Source of the DNA: Nitrobacter sp051912485
GTDB lineage: Bacteria > Pseudomonadota > Alphaproteobacteria > Rhizobiales > Xanthobacteraceae
Length of the DNA stretch: 64,000 nucleotides
Direction of reading: 5' to 3'
Assembly: GCF_051912485.1 (NCBI RefSeq)
Contig: NZ_CP196822.1
Location: 558,001-622,000 of the forward strand
The notes beneath the pieces are model-generated. The model did not search any database, was not told where the DNA came from, and saw only the letters and a list, made by a program, of their open reading frames with translations. Shown piece by piece: positions 60,511 through 64,000 of this stretch. The translations under genes were made by a program, and so were the position numbers. Position 1 is the first letter of the stretch; every line of letters begins with the position of its first letter.

Positions 60511-60703
60511 TCCCGTGCCCCATCATAATACTTGCAGCAAAATGTTCTGGTTCAAAAACAGACCCCTATGAGTAGCAACAATCTGCTTGCGGTGGAACTC
60601 AAAAAAGAAAATGATGGGGGTTGGCGGAAATTGTGACGAACTGTTTTGAAGCGTTAATTCCATCGGGCAATGCCCGAGCGACGATAGACAAGGAGTCATT
60701 TGA

Positions 60704-61492
60704 ATGAGCACCACGTTCGGACGTGCGCTGGGCCAATGGATTTTCACGGCAGCAATCGGCCTTGTCATTGCGGGGCCGGCGTTCTCGCAGCAACCAACAG
60801 ACGAGCAGCGTAATGCAATTCGGTCCGCTTGCCGGGCGGACTATGAGGCGAATTGCGCCAGCGTACCGCCCGGTGGCGCTGCATCCCTGCAATGTTTGCA
60901 GAAGAATATGTCAAAGCTCTCGGCTTCCTGTCAGCGAGCAGTAGTCGCCGTCGAGCCTGCTGCCGCGCCCAAAGCAGAGGTCGCTCCGGCTGCCGCTCCG
61001 CCAGCTTCCGCGCCAGCGAACGCCTCGGCTTCCGCTGCTCCCAAGGCGGCGGCGAGTGCGCCGGCAACGCAGCCGACTGATGCGCAGGTTGCCGCCATGC
61101 GCAGTGCCTGCCGTTCCGACTACCAAAGGAATTGCGCCAGCGTGCCGACTGGTGGTCCCGCTGCGCTGAGCTGTCTCGAAAAGAACAGGTCGAAGCTGTC
61201 CGCGGGCTGCCAGAAGGCCGTCAGCGCAGTCGGTGGCGGTGCCGCTGCAGCGGGAACGGCGACCAGCAGCCCGGCTGCCGCGATGCCTGCTGCTGCACCC
61301 GCATTGGTGTTACGGCCAGTGCGGCCACGCGAAGAGTTGTTTGTGGTGAGATCGGCATGTGGACGTGATGTGCGCGCATTGTGCGCAGGCATTGCCCCTG
61401 GTGGCGGCCGCATCGTGCAATGTCTGGCTGTGAAGTCGGCTTCGCTGTCACCCGCCTGCAGGGATGTTCTGGCTCAATTTGCGGCGCAATGA
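60704..61492 (+). CDS. Secreted protein with three GLG1-like cysteine-rich repeats (262 aa)
   Basis: A signal peptide (FTAAIGLVIAGPAFS, residues about 13-28) is followed by three copies of a motif at about residues 39-75, 126-162 and 211-257. Each has RSACR.DY..NCA.VP.GG, then SLQCLQKN.SKLS..CQ or the like: the 'cysteine-rich Golgi apparatus protein 1' (PF00839) repeat, with four cysteines per unit. Alanine/proline-rich linkers separate them. The gene is divergent from the RND operon by about 190 bp. A single-repeat relative lies at 62058-62279. Periplasmic; bacterial role unknown. Confidence 0.8.
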   Translation: MSTTFGRALGQWIFTAAIGLVIAGPAFSQQPTDEQRNAIRSACRADYEANCASVPPGGAASLQCLQKNMSKLSASCQRAVVAVEPAAAPKAEVAPAAAPPASAPANASASAAPKAAASAPATQPTDAQVAAMRSACRSDYQRNCASVPTGGPAALSCLEKNRSKLSAGCQKAVSAVGGGAAAAGTATSSPAAAMPAAAPALVLRPVRPREELFVVRSACGRDVRALCAGIAPGGGRIVQCLAVKSASLSPACRDVLAQFAAQ

Positions 61493-61535
61493 GCGTTGTC
61501 AGCGCGCCACGATCTGTAAAGTTATGGACGGTGCG

Positions 61536-61892
61536 TTATTCGCTGCGAAATGCTAGGATCAATTCAATCAGTCTGACGCTCAGGATCAGGTAGCATATTG
61601 ACATGATGACCTGATAGCCGACATGCCAGCTCACTTTCGCCAATTTGTAGAGGCCATCGAAAAAATTCAAAATCAGAAGAATGATACCAAATAGTTCGAC
61701 GCCGCGGCCGATAAGATCATGACGTAAATAGCCGAACAGGAGTACCGCCGAATCGAGACTGGAGACATGAGCGCCTGCCGATATGATCAACGTCGCGACG
61801 ATCATTTTCTCGACGTGACTGAAGATTTCCTTTGAAGCCTGTTCGATATTCTCGGCGTAAAACGTGAGCCATTTGCTTTTGAAGTTTTGCAT
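61536..61892 (-). CDS. Integral membrane hypothetical protein (118 aa)
   Basis: MQNFKSKWLTFYAENIEQAS begins a soluble amphipathic segment. Three or so hydrophobic helices follow (MIVATLIISAGAHVSS, LFGIILLILNFFDGLYK, YQVIMSICYLILSVRLIELI). It is convergent with the GLG1-repeat gene and divergent from the short one at 62058. Family not recognised. Confidence 0.55.
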   Translation of the reverse strand: MQNFKSKWLTFYAENIEQASKEIFSHVEKMIVATLIISAGAHVSSLDSAVLLFGYLRHDLIGRGVELFGIILLILNFFDGLYKLAKVSWHVGYQVIMSICYLILSVRLIELILAFRSE

Positions 61893-62057
61893 GATCCACT
61901 CTCGGGAGAATCTGTGTCCATTAATGGCAATCGTCGTTCCGGAGTTTTAGTACAGCCATTCTGCGATCAGGAAGCAATAATCTCCGATCGCGCTGCGGCG
62001 ACAGCCATTGAAGCAAGGTGAGTCTGGTTCTTGTATTTTTAAAAAAGGAGTTTGCAG

Positions 62058-62279
62058 ATGATACGCGCCGCACTGATAGCTAGCCTTCTTTGTATTTCCG
62101 GTACCGCGTTCGCGCAGGAGCTCACCTCCGAGCAACGAAGTGCATGCATGGGTGACTACGAAAAGTTCTGCAAAGGCGTCGCTCCGGGTGGAGGCAGAAT
62201 TATCGTTTGTCTTTCCAAATCGAGCAACAAGCTCACTGCTGATTGCAGGAAAGTCCTGACTGCCGCGGAGAAAAAGTAG
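62058..62279 (+). CDS. Small secreted single-repeat GLG1-like protein (73 aa)
   Basis: The second of two ATGs (62058) is preferred; AAAAAAGGAG lies a few bases upstream of 62052-62058. A signal peptide (MIRAALIASLLCISGTAFAQ) precedes one cysteine-rich unit: EQRSACMGDYEKFCKGVAPG, GGRIIVCLSKSSNKLTADCR. It has the same CxxDxxxxCxxVxPGGGRxxxCLxxxxxxLxxxC spacing as the units in 60704-61492. Periplasmic, role unknown. Confidence 0.8.
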   Translation: MIRAALIASLLCISGTAFAQELTSEQRSACMGDYEKFCKGVAPGGGRIIVCLSKSSNKLTADCRKVLTAAEKK

Positions 62280-62334
62280 GTTGTGAATTCGATCCGTTCG
62301 GTCGTCCCTTAACCCACAAACATGAGGGCTGAAT

Positions 62335-62568
62335 ATGCGTTCATTGTTGCTTGTTGCCGCCGTTGCTGTTTCTTTCGGAGCGCTCATTGCTGAAACGACA
62401 GACGCGAATGCGGTTGTTTGCGCCCGTGGTGTCTATCGCGCGGGCTGCGCAGGAGCCAGAGGAGCGGCCGTCGTGCGCCGTCCGGTAGTCGTTGCTCCGG
62501 TGGTGCGTCCGGCTCGGGTCTGCCGAACCGTGTGGGTGAACGGTGTGCGCGTGCGCCGCTGCGGATAG
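62335..62568 (+). CDS. Small secreted hypothetical protein (77 aa)
   Basis: A signal peptide (MRSLLLVAAVAVSFGALIAE) is followed by CARGVYRAGCAGARGAAVVR, a valine/proline/arginine-rich linker, and VCRTVWVNGVRVRRCG. Four cysteines suggest two disulphides. The 'C.RG.YRAGCAG..GA' start and 'C....V.G...RRC' end are typical of tiny exported proteins in Bradyrhizobiaceae. It lies 55 bp after the previous gene, in the same direction, and ends before a terminator. Confidence 0.7.
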   Translation: MRSLLLVAAVAVSFGALIAETTDANAVVCARGVYRAGCAGARGAAVVRRPVVVAPVVRPARVCRTVWVNGVRVRRCG

Positions 62569-62670
62569 CGCAAATTCGGGCTTCGAAAGCGACAAAGCTG
62601 CTGAGGGGAGTTGTTCGCTCCCCACGGCTAGCGCGCGGAGCATCGAATTCTTGCAAGGTAGAAATAGAAA

Positions 62671-62697
62671 AAAGGCCCGCCGTTGGCGGGGCTTTTT
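62671..62697 (+). terminator. Rho-independent terminator
   Basis: AAAGGCCCGCC, loop GTT, GGCGGGGCTTTTT. It ends the small secreted-protein group. Confidence 0.8.
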
Positions 62698-63465
62698 GAC
62701 CCTGGTTTTGTGAGCGGCTGTCTCCGTTCGTGGATGTATCCGTTTTCGGCCGCTCGCTCTGATTCAGAAATTCCCGTTCCTGGCAGGGTTCCCTTCAGCT
62801 CAGAATAACGGCCTGCGGCCGGACCGTCGCGCTGATCCCGGCGCGTGATACTGGTCCCGGGATGATGCCAGTCGAACTGTCGTTGCGAACGGACGGGTTG
62901 GCATGAGGAGGGGTGTTTGTTTTAGCACCTCGATCGCTTCGCCGGATTGAACCTCGCCCGAATGGTCCGCTGCTTCGGTGATCTGCCCTGGCAAGCTTCC
63001 GGGATACGAAGGACAATCCTTCAGAAGGCGCTGATTTTTGGAGCAAGTGTCGCAAGCCGCTGAAGCGGAGCGCTGCACTATGCGAGGACAAGATTGCGTT
63101 TGATCGCGTTGATTGTCGTACGACGGCGTGCGCGCGGATAACACTTCAACACGCCAGTCTCAAACGACACTCACGCAACGCCCCCACCACCAAAGATGAT
63201 TGGTGAGGCTGCGAACAACAAAAATACAGGGTTGGTACGTTCGGTCGTTGTTCCGAGGAACATAACTAAAGCGTGGGAAATTCGAGCTTCATATACTGTT
63301 TCGACCACTCGGGCGGTGCATTGCGTAGTTCCGAAAATCTCGCACGGATATCGCCGCGGCGTGAGGCACGGTTTTCTCCGCCGAGAAGGCCGCATTATTG
63401 GGGCCCTTGAACCGAACGTCTGCTCTCCACACTAACAAAACAGTTAGTAGTGTGGAGAAACGATC
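62698..63465. other. No gene recognised
   Basis: 768 bp with open minus-strand frames (for example 63144-62800) of ordinary GC-driven length but no recognisable protein. A short inverted repeat CTAAC-AAAACA-GTTAG at 63431-63446 lies just ahead of the next gene and may be part of its control region. Confidence 0.3.
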
Positions 63466-63813
63466 ATGTTGATTCGAAACAGCTTAAAATTAGCTGCTCT
63501 CCTTTCCTTCGTTGTTGCTATGCCTCAGCTTGCGAACGCACTGCCGAAACAAGGCAGCGGCGGAAGATGTAGTTGCATGTGCATTGCACCGAGCGGCGTG
63601 AATGGTGGGTCACTTGTAAGCATCAACACTTATAACTCCCAAGGTTATTCGTGCGGCGCTTTCGAGGGTAAAACCTGTAACTTGGATAATCCTTATACCG
63701 GCGGGGTTTCCACTGGCTCTTTGATCGGTTGCGAGAACGCAACGAAAAAGTCCGGGCGTCCGTCGATTCTCGTTTCGCCTTGGGGAGGAGTGGAGAAGTT
63801 GCAGCGGCGCTGA
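63466..63813 (+). CDS. Secreted cysteine-rich hypothetical protein (115 aa)
   Basis: A signal peptide (SLKLAALLSFVVAMPQLANA) precedes a mature part with CSCMCIAPSG, GYSCGAFEGKTCNLDNPYTG and LIGCENATK: six cysteines. The start at 63466 follows GGAGAA. It resembles small exported proteins of unknown role. No repeat similarity to the GLG1-like genes nearby. Confidence 0.6.
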   Translation: MLIRNSLKLAALLSFVVAMPQLANALPKQGSGGRCSCMCIAPSGVNGGSLVSINTYNSQGYSCGAFEGKTCNLDNPYTGGVSTGSLIGCENATKKSGRPSILVSPWGGVEKLQRR

Positions 63814-64000
63814 ACCGTAATGATCGAACTAGACAAAGCTCTCTCTAATGCCAGTCCCGCATTATCTGGTCCGGGCTGGTCTCTCGGCCGGCTGGACTCG
63901 TCTCGGTGGTAGAGCGGTAGCTTCTTTCGCTATAGGCAGTCGCTTATTATTACCCCGATCCGAATAATTTTAGGCGTTAGTGAAAATTGATCTCAGTACT

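Noticed and set aside
63880..63960. Possible tRNA near GGTGGTAGAGCGGTAG
   Set aside because: The D-arm-like string lacks matching acceptor, anticodon and T arms.
1..64000. CRISPR array or cas genes
   Set aside because: No regularly spaced short repeats and no Cas-like proteins were seen; all repeats found are IS- or palindrome-type.

Overview
The window looks like an accessory, insertion-sequence-riddled stretch of an alphaproteobacterial chromosome or large plasmid from the Bradyrhizobiaceae, almost certainly a Nitrobacter. The strongest pointer is a complete 1214-residue NarG-type nitrite oxidoreductase alpha subunit (nxrA, 48365-52009) with the Nitrobacter-type N-terminus and Fe-S/Mo ligands. 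A NarK-type nitrate/nitrite carrier (37360-38664) and many small proteins of Bradyrhizobium/Nitrobacter type support this. GC is high apart from a short AT-rich block near 20.5 kb.

Layout. (1) 1-11.3 kb: a decayed prophage. It holds a DnaQ-like exonuclease (cut by the window edge), a portal-protein fragment, a virion protein broken by frameshifts, a RusA resolvase broken at an (AT)n tract, a CAU tRNA, a DUF932 protein and an HExxH protein. It is interrupted by a frameshifted integrase-core IS and by a 188-bp MITE-like element. (2) 11.4-15.8 kb: a 5'-truncated metallo-beta-lactamase-fold protein, a YbhB-type PEBP protein and a UPF0182 membrane protein. (3) 16-20.3 kb: two same-orientation IS1182-family copies with identical transposases, flanking a GlsB-like protein and a small ion channel. 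(4) 20.7-23.3 kb: a chimeric gene with a TAXI-type solute-binding C-terminus, then a sorA-sorB sulfite dehydrogenase pair. (5) 23.4-30 kb: a nested, partly palindromic IS66 complex with one shared 8-bp target duplication, and fragments of IS5, IS630 and IS701. (6) 30.4-39 kb: DUF2189, DUF2237 (between 92-bp inverted repeats), phasin, PRC-barrel and NarK genes among IS scraps. (7) 39-46 kb: more IS debris, including a 60-bp 3' tail of another nxrA, an IS3 element split exactly by an IS110, a second copy of the TAXI fragment, a thioredoxin-like protein and a stand-alone lpxD. (8) 46.5-47.5 kb: a broken serine recombinase and DUF2924 pair. (9) 48.4-52 kb: nxrA standing alone. (10) 52-64 kb: pseudogenes, a two-gene RND efflux operon, and a group of small secreted proteins including two with GLG1-like cysteine-rich repeats.

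How the genes fit together. NxrA would oxidise nitrite at the cytoplasmic face of the membrane, and NarK would exchange nitrite and nitrate. The copy here lacks nxrX, nxrB, narJ and narI and is followed at once by a hairpin, so it must rely on subunits encoded elsewhere. SorAB would pass electrons from sulfite to cytochrome c in the periplasm. Much of the rest is rearrangement debris: fragments of at least seven IS families, duplicated and chimeric segments, and frequent 1-5 bp frameshifts. Family assignments come from recognised motifs in the translations, not from database searches.
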